The notes: generated by a model not told the origin, from the letters alone. 64,000 nt of DNA from Streptomyces sp. 130 (GCF_007096885.1 NZ_VJNO01000001.1:62001-126000), one strand, 5' to 3'; shown: positions 10,448-19,419, counted from the stretch's first letter. A program made the numbers and translations.

Positions 10448-10933
10448 CTACGCCGCCGCCGCGTCCGGCTTGTTGTCGTCCTTGTCGTCCGGGAGCTTGC
10501 AGACGTGTTCCAGGAAGAGGGCGGCGGCGATGACCGCGAGGCCGGCCAGGACCGCGAAGGCGGCGTAGACGGCCTGGTCGCGGCGGGGCGGGTTGTCCAG
10601 GGAACCGAGCAGGAAGACGGCCGTGCCGCCGTACATGCCGGAGACCAGGGCGACGACCAGGGCGCTCGCCTGGGCGAAGACCAGGGCGCGGGCGGCCATC
10701 AGGGGCTCGACGCCCTTGGCGCCGGGGCGGCGTTCGCGCTGGGCGCGCAGGCGGGCGCGGATGGAGAGCGCCGTGGCCAGCAGGACCACGGCGATCAGCG
10801 CGAGGACGATGGGCGCGAAGAGCGGCACGCTCGGCAGCGTGCCCAGGGAGTCCCAGAGCCGGGCGGCGCCCCAGGACAGGACTCCGGCGGCGGCGAAGAG
10901 GCCGGCCAGGACTCCGAGCCGTAGTTGCTTCAC
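10448..10933 (-). CDS. DUF3180 membrane protein
   Basis: 161 residues from a GTG. Four predicted membrane helices (about 5-25, 38-58, 83-103 and 123-145) with a basic loop RARLRAQRERRPG after the second and a charged Asp/Lys tail. The actinobacterial DUF3180 family is consistently linked to folate genes, and here it is the last gene after folK (67-nt gap). Function unknown; the linkage suggests co-expression with the folate operon, not a proven role. Convergent with folE. Confidence 0.85.
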   Translation of the reverse strand: MKQLRLGVLAGLFAAAGVLSWGAARLWDSLGTLPSVPLFAPIVLALIAVVLLATALSIRARLRAQRERRPGAKGVEPLMAARALVFAQASALVVALVSGMYGGTAVFLLGSLDNPPRRDQAVYAAFAVLAGLAVIAAALFLEHVCKLPDDKDDNKPDAAAA

Positions 10934-11000
10934 CGGGTGAGCCGCCCTTCGCCGCCTGTGTCCGTGGTGTCCGTCGTGCTGTGTTCTGTGAGCCTAACGA

Positions 11001-11612
11001 CTACTCGGGCAGCCGGAGTTCCAGGTCGGCCCGGGGGAGCACGCCGTCGCGCCCGACACCGGTCAGCAGATCGGCGACCGGGCCCGCGCCGGGCAGCTGG
11101 GCCTCGGGGTCCACGTCGTGCCAGGGGGCGAGGACGAAGGCGCGCTCGCGGGCCCGGGGGTGGGGGAGGGTGAGCACGGGGTCGTCGGAGACGACGTCCG
11201 CGTACGAGACGATGTCGACGTCGATGGTGCGCGGACCCCAGCGCTCCTCGCGGACCCGTTCGAAGGCCTCCTCGATGGCCTGGCCGCGCTCCAGGAGCGA
11301 GGACGGGGGCAGCGTCGTCTTCACGACGATCACCGCGTTGAAGTACGAGGGCTGGGAGCCCGGGTCGACGCCCCAGGGCTCCGTCTCGTAGACCGGGGAG
11401 ACCGCCTTGACCCGGAGGCCGGGGGTGTCCTCCAGGGCGTCGATGGCGCCCTGGAGCGTCTCCAGGCGGTTGCCCAGGTTGGCGCCGAGCGAGAGCACGG
11501 CGAGTTTGGGGTTGGAGAGGGTGATGTCCGCCGCGTCCACCTGCTCGACCACGGAGGCGGGCACCGGCTGTACGGTCGGGTCGCTCTGCCCTTCGGTGGA
11601 AAATGCAGTCAT
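11001..11612 (-). CDS. folK: 2-amino-4-hydroxy-6-hydroxymethyldihydropteridine pyrophosphokinase
   Basis: 203 residues from the ATG at 11612, which overlaps the folB stop as ATGA. Transfers diphosphate from ATP to 6-hydroxymethyl-dihydropterin. HPPK marks: LSLGANLGNRLETL at the start of the domain, SPVYETEPWG, YFNAVIVVKT, and the signature RWGPRTIDVDIVSY followed by LPHPRARERAFVL. The ~35-residue N-terminal leader before NPKLAVLSLG is not part of the fold. Follows folB in the operon folP, NTF2-like, folB, folK, DUF3180. Confidence 0.95.
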   Translation of the reverse strand: MTAFSTEGQSDPTVQPVPASVVEQVDAADITLSNPKLAVLSLGANLGNRLETLQGAIDALEDTPGLRVKAVSPVYETEPWGVDPGSQPSYFNAVIVVKTTLPPSSLLERGQAIEEAFERVREERWGPRTIDVDIVSYADVVSDDPVLTLPHPRARERAFVLAPWHDVDPEAQLPGAGPVADLLTGVGRDGVLPRADLELRLPE

Positions 11613-11968
11613 GCTCGGCTCCGGGTGATGGTGATGGTGACGTCGTCGAACGGGACGGTGATGGGCGCGTCCGGCTTGTGCACCACGACCTCCACCTCCT
11701 CGACGCCGTCGTGCTTGAGGCACTGCTGGGCGATGCGCTCGGCGAGCGTCTCGATCAGGTCGACCGGCTCGCCCTGGACCACCGCGACGACCTCCTCCGC
11801 GACCACGCCGTAGTGCACGGTCTTCGTCAGGTCGTCGGTGGCTGCCGCGGGGCGGGTGTCGAGGCCGAGCACCAGGTCCACGATGAACGTCTGCCCCTCT
11901 TCCCGTTCCCGGGGGAAGACGCCATGGTGCCCGCGGGCCTTGAGGCCGCGCAGCGCGACACGATCCAC
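11609..11968 (-). CDS. folB: Dihydroneopterin aldolase
   Basis: 119 residues. The GTG at 11968 is preferred because AGGAG lies 8 nt upstream and DRVALRGLKARGHHGVF is the usual N-terminus; the ORF also has a GTG at 11977. Cleaves dihydroneopterin to 6-hydroxymethyl-dihydropterin and glycolaldehyde. The conserved GHHGVFPREREEGQTF segment, the active-site region VHYGVVAEEV, and the KPDAPI motif are present. Translationally coupled to folK by a 4-base overlap. Confidence 0.95.
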   Translation of the reverse strand: MDRVALRGLKARGHHGVFPREREEGQTFIVDLVLGLDTRPAAATDDLTKTVHYGVVAEEVVAVVQGEPVDLIETLAERIAQQCLKHDGVEEVEVVVHKPDAPITVPFDDVTITITRSRA

Positions 11969-12177
11969 GCGAATCACTCCTGCTGTCGTTGGTCGTAGGG
12001 GCTCGGCCGCGTGCGGGCGGCCGGCTGCCCGATTTCGAATCTACCTGCGAGCACCGACAGCCCTCCCCCGTGGGGGCCGGGCCTGCGGGCACGGAACAGA
12101 TAGCCGCTGATACCCCGATGCGGCCGCTTCCAATCACCCCGGGCCGGCTTTTGTGCCCGATGGCGCGGCGGGACGGC

Positions 12178-12681
12178 TCAGGGCGCGGGGTCTTCGTCCT
12201 CTTCCTCACCGGTTTCGGCCAGTACGGGCGAGCCGTGGTGGGACCAGAGCTTCCAGCCGTCCGGAGTGCGCCGGAACACATTCGTCGCGACGACGAGCTG
12301 CCCGACGAGCGGGCCGAGCGAGGCCCCCTCCTCGGCGGGGCCGCCGCTGAGGATGTTCTCGGTACAGGTCACCAGCGCGGTGTCGCCGGTCATGGAGACA
12401 CCGACGTCGGTCAGGAAGAACTGGATGTACTCGGTGTTCGCCATGATCAGCGCGTAGCTGCGCAGCACCTCGCGCCGCCCGCTGAGCACCGGCCAGCCCG
12501 GGTGCACGCAGGAGACCGTCAGCTCCTCGTCCGGCAGCCAGGCCGAGGTCAGCGCGTCCAGGTCGCCCCGCTCCACGGCCTCGTAGTACGCCGTGTTGGC
12601 CCGCTCCACGGCCGCGATGTCGGCGGCGGCGTCCGGGTGCTCGCCGCCCGGCCCGGTCACCTCGTCGCCCGGCCCGGTCAC
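12178..12681 (-). CDS. NTF2-like (SnoaL-type) protein in the folate operon
   Basis: 167 residues from the GTG at 12681, which overlaps the folP stop (GTGA). The single cone-shaped NTF2/SnoaL fold is recognised from the N-terminal helix ANTAYYEAVERGDLDALTSAWLPDEE, the central CVHPGWPVLSGRREVLRSYALIM and the C-terminal strands ATNVFRRTPDGWKLWSHHGSP. Such proteins are enzymes or ligand-binding subunits; no catalytic residues can be assigned. Tight coupling to folP suggests a role near pterin or sulfa metabolism, but that is inference. The tail is acidic. Confidence 0.8.
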   Translation of the reverse strand: MTGPGDEVTGPGGEHPDAAADIAAVERANTAYYEAVERGDLDALTSAWLPDEELTVSCVHPGWPVLSGRREVLRSYALIMANTEYIQFFLTDVGVSMTGDTALVTCTENILSGGPAEEGASLGPLVGQLVVATNVFRRTPDGWKLWSHHGSPVLAETGEEEDEDPAP

Positions 12682-13532
12682 GCGGCTTCCTCGATGGCGC
12701 GGGCGACCCGGACGGCGTCGGCGGTGGCCCGCACCTCGTGGACCCGGACCGCCCAGGCGCCGGCCCGGGCGGAGAGCGCGGAGACGGCGGCCGTCGCGGC
12801 GTCGCGCTCGCGGGCGGGCGGCGGGGCGGCGCCCTCGCGGGCCAGGACATGGCCCAGGAACCGCTTGCGGGACGCCGCGACCAGCAGCGGGCGGCCGAGG
12901 GCGCGCAGCGCGTCCAGCCCGGCCAGCAGCGCCAGGTCGTGCGGGGCGTCCTTGGCGAAGCCGAGCCCGGGGTCGATCACGAGGCGTTCCGGGGCGATGC
13001 CGCCGGCCACCACCGCGTCCATCCGGGCGCGCAGCTCGTCGGTGACCTCGCCGACCACGTCCCCGTACACCGCCCGGCTGTTCATCGACTCGCTGAAGCC
13101 CCGCCAGTGCATGACGACGAACGGGGCGCCCGCGGCGGCGACCACGGGGACCATGTCCGGGTCGGCCTGGCCGCCGCTGACGTCGTTGACGAGGACCGCG
13201 CCGGCGGCGATCGCCTGCTCGGCGACGCGGGCGCGCATGGTGTCGACGGAGACCGTGACGCCCTCCGCCGCGAGGTCCCGGACGACCGGGATCACCCGGC
13301 GCAGCTCCTCGGACTCGTCCACCCGGCTGGCGCCGGGGCGGGTGGACTCGCCGCCGACGTCCACGAGGTCGGCGCCCTCGGCGACCAGGTCGAGGCCGTG
13401 CTTGACGGCCGTCGTGGTGTCGAACCAGCGGCCACCGTCGGAGAAGGAGTCGGGCGTCACGTTGACGACCCCCATGACCGCGCAGCGGTCCCACTCCGGC
13501 AGACCCTGGACCGTCCCGCGCAACGTACTCAT
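12678..13532 (-). CDS. folP: Dihydropteroate synthase
   Basis: 284 residues. Condenses hydroxymethyl-dihydropterin diphosphate with p-aminobenzoate; the sulfonamide target. TIM-barrel marks: GVVNVTPDSFSDGG, VDVGGESTRPGA, VNDVSGG, VMHWRG, IDPGLGFAKD and ASRKRFLG. First gene of the folate operon. The ATG at 13532 has no ribosome site but sits 6 nt after a TACGCT hexamer, so it is probably read from a leaderless transcript. Confidence 0.96.
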   Translation of the reverse strand: MSTLRGTVQGLPEWDRCAVMGVVNVTPDSFSDGGRWFDTTTAVKHGLDLVAEGADLVDVGGESTRPGASRVDESEELRRVIPVVRDLAAEGVTVSVDTMRARVAEQAIAAGAVLVNDVSGGQADPDMVPVVAAAGAPFVVMHWRGFSESMNSRAVYGDVVGEVTDELRARMDAVVAGGIAPERLVIDPGLGFAKDAPHDLALLAGLDALRALGRPLLVAASRKRFLGHVLAREGAAPPPARERDAATAAVSALSARAGAWAVRVHEVRATADAVRVARAIEEAA

Positions 13533-13538
13533 ATGACC

Positions 13539-13544
13539 AGCGTA
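13539..13544 (-). promoter_or_regulatory. -10 hexamer TACGCT of folP, leaderless layout
   Basis: On the minus strand TACGCT lies 6 nt before the ATG at 13532, the spacing of leaderless Streptomyces promoters. It sits in the 30-base gap after the MprF-like gene, giving the folate operon its own promoter. Confidence 0.5.
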
Positions 13545-13562
13545 GGCCCGTGGGGCACGGCG

Positions 13563-15392
13563 CTACGCCGGACGGGCGTCCTGCCCGCCCGCCGGGGGCC
13601 GTACGTGGGCGCAGGGGCGGCGGGGGGCGGGCCGGAGGGGGCGGGGGAGCGCGAGGCGCACGAAGCCCTCGGCCTGCATCGCGGCGAGGGAGATGCGGGG
13701 CAGGTCGCGGGCGGTGCGGTAGACCACGAAGCGCGGCTCCCAGCGCGGCCGGAACTTGGCGTTGAACTTGTACAGCGACTCGATCTGGAACCAGCGCGAA
13801 AGGAAGATCAGCAGTCCGCGCCAGACGCGCAGGACGGGCCCCGCGCCCAGCTTCTCGCCCCGGGCGAGGGCGGAGCGGAACATCGCGAAGTTCAGGGAGA
13901 CCCGGCTGACTCCGAGCCGGGGCGCGGCCTGGAGCGAGGCGACGATCAGCAGCTCGTTCATGCCGGGGTCGGCGGAGCGGTCGCGGCGCATGAGGTCCAG
14001 GGACATGCCGTCGGTGCCCCAGGGCACGAAGTGGAGCACGGCCTTCAGATCGCCGTACGGGGAGTCGGCGCTCTGCTCGTCCGCCTTGTGGGCGGTGGCG
14101 ACGAAGCAGTCCCGGTCGGCGCTGTCACCGATCCGGCCGAGCGCCATGGAGAAGCCGCGTTCGGTGTCGGTGCCGCGCCAGTCGGCGGCGGCCCGGCGGA
14201 TGCGGGCGAGTTCGGTCTCGCCGATGTCGGCCACGCGCCGGACGCGGGTCTCGTAGCCGCCGCGCTCAATGCGCTTCACCATCTGGCGTACGTTGCGCAT
14301 CGCGCGCCCGGCGAGGGAGAAATCCGCGACATCGACCACCGCCTCGTCGCCCAGTTCCAGGGCTGTGAGTCCGGTCTCGCGGGTCCAGACCTCGCCGCCG
14401 GTCTCGCCGCACCCCATGACGGCGGGGGCCCAGGAGTGCGCCCGGGCCTCGTCCATGAAGCGTTCGATGGCGCCGGGCCACGCCTCCACGTCGCCGATCG
14501 GGTCGCCGCTGGCGAGCATCACACCCGAGACCACGCGGTAGCAGACGGCGGCCTTGCCGCTGGGCGAGAAGACGACGGCCTTGTCGCGGCGGAGCGCGAA
14601 GTGGCCGAGCGAGTCGCGTCCGCCGTGCCGTTCCAGCAGGGCGCGGAGCCGGGCCTCGTCGTCCTCGGTGAGCCGGGCGGCCGGGTGTTCGGGGCGGAAG
14701 GCCAGGTAGACGGTGGTGACGGCGGTCAGCAGGCCGAGGGCGCCGAGCGAGCAGCCGACGGTCCAGGAGGTGTCCCCGGAGTAGTCGACGGGCCCTTCGA
14801 AGCCGACCAGGCCGTACAGCACGTGCTGGAGGCGGTCGGCGATGCTGGGGCTGCCGACCAGGCGGCGGGGGTGGGCGCTGACGATGAGGAGGCCGAGGCC
14901 GAGCGAGCCGGCGCCGAGCAGGACGAAGTTGGCCAGGGCCCGCCACCGGCTGCGCGGGTCGGGCAGGGCGGCGAACTCCCTCCGGTGGCGTACGAGCAGA
15001 CAGCACAGCGCCAGCGAGACCAGGGTGCCGAGGACCGAGTGCCGGTAGCTGAACTGGGCCAGCGCGCCCGCCGGGAGCAGGACGACGGCGGCCCGCCAGG
15101 CGCGGCGCTTGTGCCGCTTGAGGCCGTGGGCCAGGAGGAGCAGCAGCACACCGGCGCTGAGCGAGAGCGCGGCGGCGAAGGGGCCGAGGGCTCCGGGGAG
15201 TACTTCGGCGAGGGTGTGCACGCGGCTGTGCCGGAAGCGCGGGAAGACCCCGGCGGCGACGTCGATCAGTCCGACGGTGGTGCAGGCGGTGCCGACCAGC
15301 GCGGGCACGGACTTGGGCCGGGGCACGCGCGCGAACGTGCGCGCGCGAACCGGAACCGATCCTGATTTGTCCCCATCTAGCGTGACAGACAT
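13563..15392 (-). CDS. MprF-like membrane protein with phosphatidylglycerol lysyltransferase domain (DUF2156)
   Basis: 609 residues. The N-terminal third has six or seven membrane segments (within about residues 30-230). The soluble C-terminal half (about 240-580) has the DUF2156 double-GNAT fold of MprF, with GDPIGD near the start, SMALGRIGDSADRDCFVATA, and the LNFAMFRSALARGEKLG block. Classical MprF moves aminoacyl groups from aminoacyl-tRNA to phosphatidylglycerol and flips the product, lowering the negative surface charge. The amino acid used here is unknown. The final ~25 residues are Arg/Pro/Gly-rich and variable. Divergent from an esterase gene. Confidence 0.85.
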   Translation of the reverse strand: MSVTLDGDKSGSVPVRARTFARVPRPKSVPALVGTACTTVGLIDVAAGVFPRFRHSRVHTLAEVLPGALGPFAAALSLSAGVLLLLLAHGLKRHKRRAWRAAVVLLPAGALAQFSYRHSVLGTLVSLALCCLLVRHRREFAALPDPRSRWRALANFVLLGAGSLGLGLLIVSAHPRRLVGSPSIADRLQHVLYGLVGFEGPVDYSGDTSWTVGCSLGALGLLTAVTTVYLAFRPEHPAARLTEDDEARLRALLERHGGRDSLGHFALRRDKAVVFSPSGKAAVCYRVVSGVMLASGDPIGDVEAWPGAIERFMDEARAHSWAPAVMGCGETGGEVWTRETGLTALELGDEAVVDVADFSLAGRAMRNVRQMVKRIERGGYETRVRRVADIGETELARIRRAAADWRGTDTERGFSMALGRIGDSADRDCFVATAHKADEQSADSPYGDLKAVLHFVPWGTDGMSLDLMRRDRSADPGMNELLIVASLQAAPRLGVSRVSLNFAMFRSALARGEKLGAGPVLRVWRGLLIFLSRWFQIESLYKFNAKFRPRWEPRFVVYRTARDLPRISLAAMQAEGFVRLALPRPLRPAPRRPCAHVRPPAGGQDARPA

Positions 15393-15532
15393 CGCTTCCC
15401 GTGGTTCCGCGAGAGATTTCCTGGAGTCCGGCGGCCGGGGCCCTGCGGACGATGTGCGCCTTCTAGGACGATCCTTCCGGGTCCCGGGTTCACCCGGTGC
15501 CCGGAAATTTCCTGACAGAGAGTTCCCCCGCC

Positions 15533-16654
15533 ATGGGCCTTACCGGCAAGCCGCTGCTGATCCTCGCGATCGTGCTGGCCGTCGTGCTGTTCACCCTGAC
15601 CGTCTGGTGCTGGCCGAGGCTCGCCCGGCGCAGCGTGCCCGCCGTGCTCGGCCGGGTGGGCATGCTGCTCGCGACCCAGCTGGCGGTGTTCGCCACGGTG
15701 GGCCTGCTGGCCAACAACAGCTTCCTGTTCTACGGCTCCTGGGCCGACCTCTTCGGCCGCGAGCAGGAGCTGGGCGTGGTCACCGACCACGCGGCCGGGA
15801 CACTGGCCGCGAAGAACATCGTCCGGGTGGGCTCGCAGCGGCCGGACGTGCCGGGCGGGTCGCTGCCGCGGGTGGGCGGCCGGATCGACAAGGTCGTGAT
15901 CGCGGGGGAGCGCTCGGGCATCGAGAGCACGGCGTACGTGTATCTGCCGCCGGAGTACTTCCAGCCGGCGTTCGCCCGGCGGACGTTCCCGGCGGTGGTG
16001 GTGCTCACCGGCTACCCGGGCACCTCGGAGAACCTCATCAAGGGGCTGCGCTATCCGCGTACGGCACACGAACGGGTGAAGGCCGGCCGGGCGCAGCCGA
16101 TGATCCTGGTGATGCTGCGTCCCACGGTGGCGCCGCCCCGGGACACCGAGTGCGTGGACGTGGAGGGCGGTCCGCGGACGGAGACGTTCTTCGCGCAGGA
16201 CGTGCCCCGGGCGGTGGCGGCCGGCTACCGGGTCGGCGAGCGGGCCCGCAACTGGGGCATCATCGGCAATTCGACGGGCGGCTACTGCGCGTTGAAGATC
16301 GGGCTGCACCACCCGGACCGGTACGCCGCGAGCGCGGGGCTCTCCGCGTACTACGAGGCGGCCGAGGACCCGACGACGGGCGACCTCTTCCACGGCGACG
16401 AGGCGGCGCGGCGCCGGGCGGACCTGCTGTGGTCGCTGGACAACCGGCCGCAGCCGGGCTCCTCGTTCCTGGTGACGAGCTCGCGGCACGGCGAGGCGAA
16501 CTACGCCGACACGCGGAGGTTCGTGGCCAAGGTGAGGCGGCCGGCGCAGGTCTCCTCGATCGTGCTGGACAGCGGCGGGCACAACTTCAACACGTGGCGC
16601 CGGGAGATTCCGGCGGCGCTGGAGTGGCTGAGCAGCCGGCTGAGCGAGAGCTGA
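15533..16654 (+). CDS. Membrane-anchored alpha/beta-hydrolase (esterase D / antigen-85-like)
   Basis: 373 residues from the ATG at 15533; the frame extends upstream to 15497 but the hydrophobic leader begins at 15533. Two membrane segments (about 7-25 and 42-62) place the catalytic domain outside the cell. The nucleophile elbow is GNSTGG (serine near residue 247), preceded by VVLTGYPGTSENLIKGL, and the catalytic His is probably in GGHNFNTWRREIP. The fold belongs to the PF00756 esterases that include mycolyltransferases; streptomycetes make no mycolic acids, so the substrate is open. Confidence 0.82.
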   Translation: MGLTGKPLLILAIVLAVVLFTLTVWCWPRLARRSVPAVLGRVGMLLATQLAVFATVGLLANNSFLFYGSWADLFGREQELGVVTDHAAGTLAAKNIVRVGSQRPDVPGGSLPRVGGRIDKVVIAGERSGIESTAYVYLPPEYFQPAFARRTFPAVVVLTGYPGTSENLIKGLRYPRTAHERVKAGRAQPMILVMLRPTVAPPRDTECVDVEGGPRTETFFAQDVPRAVAAGYRVGERARNWGIIGNSTGGYCALKIGLHHPDRYAASAGLSAYYEAAEDPTTGDLFHGDEAARRRADLLWSLDNRPQPGSSFLVTSSRHGEANYADTRRFVAKVRRPAQVSSIVLDSGGHNFNTWRREIPAALEWLSSRLSES

Positions 16655-16728
16655 ACGCGCCCTTCCAAAGCCCCGCAGCGCCGCTGTCCCGCTTCCTCGA
16701 AGCGCCGCCGCCCCGCCGTCTCGCCTGC

Positions 16729-17907
16729 TCAGATCCCCGCCGTGCCCGCCACGCTTTCGACCTCGACCTCCGCGCGCGGCACCGAGCGGCCGTCCGCGCC
16801 GACCGAGCGGCGCAGCGCCTCGTGCAGGCGGGCGGGGGTGAGCACGCCCAGGAAGCGGCCCTCGCCGGCCTCGTCGGTGACGGCGATCCAGCCGGCGTCG
16901 TGCTGGAGCATGGTGGCGAATGCCTGTTTCAGCGGGGCGCCGAGGGGAAGCCACGCCTCCATGCGGCGGGCGTGGTCGCGGACGGTGCCCCGGGAGCCGT
17001 CGCGCGCGGCGTCGGCGGGAATCCAGCCGTGCAGGTGCTCGTCGCCGTCCAGGACGACGGCCCAGCGGGCGCCCTCCGCGCGGAGGCGTTCGGTCGCGGC
17101 GGACAGCGCGTCGTCCAGGTGGACGACGGGTGGGCGGTCGAGGTCGCTCTCCTCGACGGGGGTGACCGAGAGCCGCTTGAGGCCCCGGTCGGCGCCGACG
17201 AAGTCCGCGACGTAGGCGTTGGCGGGGGCTCCGAGCACGGTGGCGGGGGTGTCGAACTGCTCGATCGAGCCCTGCCCGTAGACGGCGATGCGGTCGCCGA
17301 GACGGACCGCTTCCTCGATGTCGTGGGTGACGAACAGGACGGTTTTGCGGACCTGTTCCTGCAGTTTCAGGAATTCGTTCTGAAGGTGCTCGCGCACCAC
17401 GGGGTCGACCGCGCCGAATGGCTCGTCCATCAGCAGGACCGGCGGGTCGGCGGCCAGCGCCCGGGCCACGCCGACGCGTTGGCGCTGGCCGCCGGAGAGC
17501 TGTTCGGGATAGCGGTCGCCATAAACGGAGGGATCGAGTCCGACAAGGTCGAGAAGTTCGGCGGCACGGGCGCGGCCCTTTTGGCGTTTCCAGCCGAGGA
17601 GATGGGGAACGGTGGCGGTGTTCTCCAGGACCGTCCGGTGCGGAAAGAGGCCCACTTGCTGGATCACATAGCCGATGCGGCGGCGCAGCCGGACGGGGTC
17701 GATGGCGGATATGTCGTCCCCGTCGAGGAATATCCGGCCCTCGGTCGGTTCGATCAGCCGGTTCACCATCTTCATGGTGGTCGTCTTGCCGCAGCCCGAC
17801 GGACCGACGAGCGTGACCAGTTCACCCTCGGCGACCTCGAAGGAAAGGCCGTCGACGGCGGTGGTGCCGTCCGCATACCGCTTGGTGACGTGCTCGAAAC
17901 GGATCAT
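16729..17907 (-). CDS. Osmoprotectant ABC transporter ATPase with CBS domains (OpuCA/ProV type)
   Basis: 392 residues. Energises uptake of glycine betaine, choline or related quaternary amines. ATPase motifs: Walker A GPSGCGKTT, Q-loop VIQQVGLFPH, signature LSGGQRQRV, Walker B VLLMDEPFGAVD, and H-loop VTHDIEEAV. Residues ~245-370 hold a pair of CBS motifs (LDDALSAATERLRAEG, and WIAVTDEAGEGRFLGVLT), which sense ionic strength or c-di-AMP in relatives. Transcribed away from the permease genes, so the ATPase has its own promoter; this split is unusual for an opuC locus. Confidence 0.93.
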   Translation of the reverse strand: MIRFEHVTKRYADGTTAVDGLSFEVAEGELVTLVGPSGCGKTTTMKMVNRLIEPTEGRIFLDGDDISAIDPVRLRRRIGYVIQQVGLFPHRTVLENTATVPHLLGWKRQKGRARAAELLDLVGLDPSVYGDRYPEQLSGGQRQRVGVARALAADPPVLLMDEPFGAVDPVVREHLQNEFLKLQEQVRKTVLFVTHDIEEAVRLGDRIAVYGQGSIEQFDTPATVLGAPANAYVADFVGADRGLKRLSVTPVEESDLDRPPVVHLDDALSAATERLRAEGARWAVVLDGDEHLHGWIPADAARDGSRGTVRDHARRMEAWLPLGAPLKQAFATMLQHDAGWIAVTDEAGEGRFLGVLTPARLHEALRRSVGADGRSVPRAEVEVESVAGTAGI

Positions 17908-17970
17908 GGTTCCCCATTGTCAAGGGTGTTCTGTGAAGGACGTGTTGCTGGAATACAACGGCTCCGGCGA

Positions 17971-17993
17971 TTGTCAGTGGTCGAGGATAGGCT
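17971..17993 (+). promoter_or_regulatory. RecA-NDp / PafBC-type promoter before the opuC permease genes
   Basis: TTGTCAGTG (17971-17979), 8 nt, then TAGGCT (17988-17993). This is an exact match to TTGTCRGTG-N8-TAnnnT, the RecA-independent DNA-damage promoter of actinobacteria that is bound with PafBC. The end of the -10 is 45 nt before the permease ATG at 18039, a sensible leader length. Seen directly; function inferred from the motif. Confidence 0.7.
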
Positions 17994-18038
17994 CGCCGGA
18001 CATCAGTACGAGAAGGCGAACGGGAGGTGGGGGGACGG

Positions 18039-18743
18039 ATGGCCGGATCGAACTGCCTGGTGACGAACGACTGGATCTGCGGGGAGTATCTCCGTTCCCG
18101 CAGCCAGGAGTTGACGGACGCCACCGTCCAGCACATCTGGATCACCGCCGTCTCGGTCGCGATCGGCGTGGCCGTAGCCTTCCCGCTGGCGCTCCTCGCA
18201 CGCCGGGGCCGCGGATTCGCCGGACCGGTCCTCGGGCTGACGACGGTGCTCTACACCGTGCCGTCGCTCGCGATGTTCTCGCTCCTGCTGCCCCTGTTCG
18301 GGCTCTCCGCCGCCCTGGTGGTGACCGGGCTCGTGCTGTATTCGCTGACCATCCTCGTACGCAACATCCTGGCGGGCCTGGAAGCGGTGCCCGAGGAGGC
18401 GAAGGAGGCCGCGCACGGCATGGGCTACGGACCGGTCCGCCTGCTGTGGGAGGTGGAGCTGCCGCTCGCGCTGCCCGCGCTGATGGCGGGGATACGGATC
18501 GCCACGGTGTCCACGATCGCGCTGACGACGGTGGGTTCCATCGTCGGCCGGGGCGGCCTGGGCAATCTCATCGAGGACGCGCTGCCGAGCTTCTTCAAGG
18601 CCCAGGTGCTGGCCGCGTCGGTGCTCTGCGTGCTGCTCGCGGTCGTCGCGGACCTGCTGCTGCTCGGCCTCCAACGGCTGCTGACGCCCTGGACGCGGAC
18701 ACGGGCCGCCGCGCCCGGCCCGGCGCGGACGGAGGCGGTCTGA
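18039..18743 (+). CDS. Osmoprotectant ABC transporter permease (OpuCB type)
   Basis: 234 residues from the ATG at 18039 with a run of G upstream; GTG 18027 is possible. About six membrane helices. The EAA loop that contacts the ATPase is EEAKEAAHGMGYGPVRLLWEVELPLAL (residues ~121-147), with conserved G and the downstream ALPALMAGIR. First gene of a plus-strand unit with a second permease (one base after the stop) and the binding lipoprotein. Confidence 0.92.
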   Translation: MAGSNCLVTNDWICGEYLRSRSQELTDATVQHIWITAVSVAIGVAVAFPLALLARRGRGFAGPVLGLTTVLYTVPSLAMFSLLLPLFGLSAALVVTGLVLYSLTILVRNILAGLEAVPEEAKEAAHGMGYGPVRLLWEVELPLALPALMAGIRIATVSTIALTTVGSIVGRGGLGNLIEDALPSFFKAQVLAASVLCVLLAVVADLLLLGLQRLLTPWTRTRAAAPGPARTEAV

Positions 18744-18744
18744 C

Positions 18745-19419
18745 ATGGGAGTCCTCGGGGACGCCTGGAGCTGGCTCACCACCGGTGCCAACTGGTCGGG
18801 GGAGAGCGGCGCCGCCCACCGGCTGAGCGAGCACCTGTACGTCAGCGGTGTGGCGCTCGCCCTGGCCTGCGCCGTGGCCCTGCCCCTCGCGCTGTATCTG
18901 GGCCACATCAGGAAGGGCGGCGCCCTCGCGGTGAACCTGGCCAACGTGGGGCGCGCGGTGCCCGTCTTCGCGGTGCTGGCCCTCTTCATGGTCTCGCCCC
19001 TGCGCAACGCGGGGTACATACCCACGATCATCGCCCTGGTGCTGTTCGCCGTGCCGCCGCTGCTGACCAACGCCTACGTGGGGATGACCGAGGTGGACCG
19101 CGCGGTGGCGGAGGCGGCGCGCGGGATGGGCATGTCGGGCGGCCAGCTCTTCCTGCGCGTCGAGCTGCCCCTGGCCTACCCGCTGATCATGACCGGGCTG
19201 CGGTCGGCCGCCGTCCAGGTCGTGGCGACGGCGACCATCGCGGCCATGGTCGGACAGGGCGGCCTCGGCCGCATCATCACCGCCGGTTTCAACACGTACG
19301 ACACCGCGCAGGTGGTGGCGGGGGCGCTGCTGGTCGCCGTGCTCGCCCTGCTGGTGGAGGCGGCGCTGGTGGCCGTCGACCGCCTGCTGTCCCCGCTGCG
19401 CCGCCGCCGGCCGGTCTGA
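18745..19419 (+). CDS. Osmoprotectant ABC transporter permease (OpuCD type)
   Basis: 224 residues, ATG one base after the upstream stop, so coupled. Five or six membrane helices and an EAA loop AVAEAARGMGMSGGQLFLRVELPLAYPL. It would form the heterodimeric channel with the preceding permease. The start of the binding protein lies 105 nt further on, beyond a 21-bp tandem repeat. Confidence 0.92.
   Translation: MGVLGDAWSWLTTGANWSGESGAAHRLSEHLYVSGVALALACAVALPLALYLGHIRKGGALAVNLANVGRAVPVFAVLALFMVSPLRNAGYIPTIIALVLFAVPPLLTNAYVGMTEVDRAVAEAARGMGMSGGQLFLRVELPLAYPLIMTGLRSAAVQVVATATIAAMVGQGGLGRIITAGFNTYDTAQVVAGALLVAVLALLVEAALVAVDRLLSPLRRRRPV

Noticed and set aside
12738..15365. 875-residue plus-strand frame opposite folP and the MprF-like gene
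   Set aside because: Shadow frame; no family features, while both minus-strand genes have clear motifs.
15487..15510. PHO box upstream of the esterase gene
   Set aside because: Only one GTTCACC-like heptamer is present; a PhoP site needs at least two direct 11-nt repeats.
17918..17923. TTGACA as -35 for the opuCA-type gene
   Set aside because: On the minus strand it is only about 10 nt before the start codon, so no -10 could fit upstream of the ATG.
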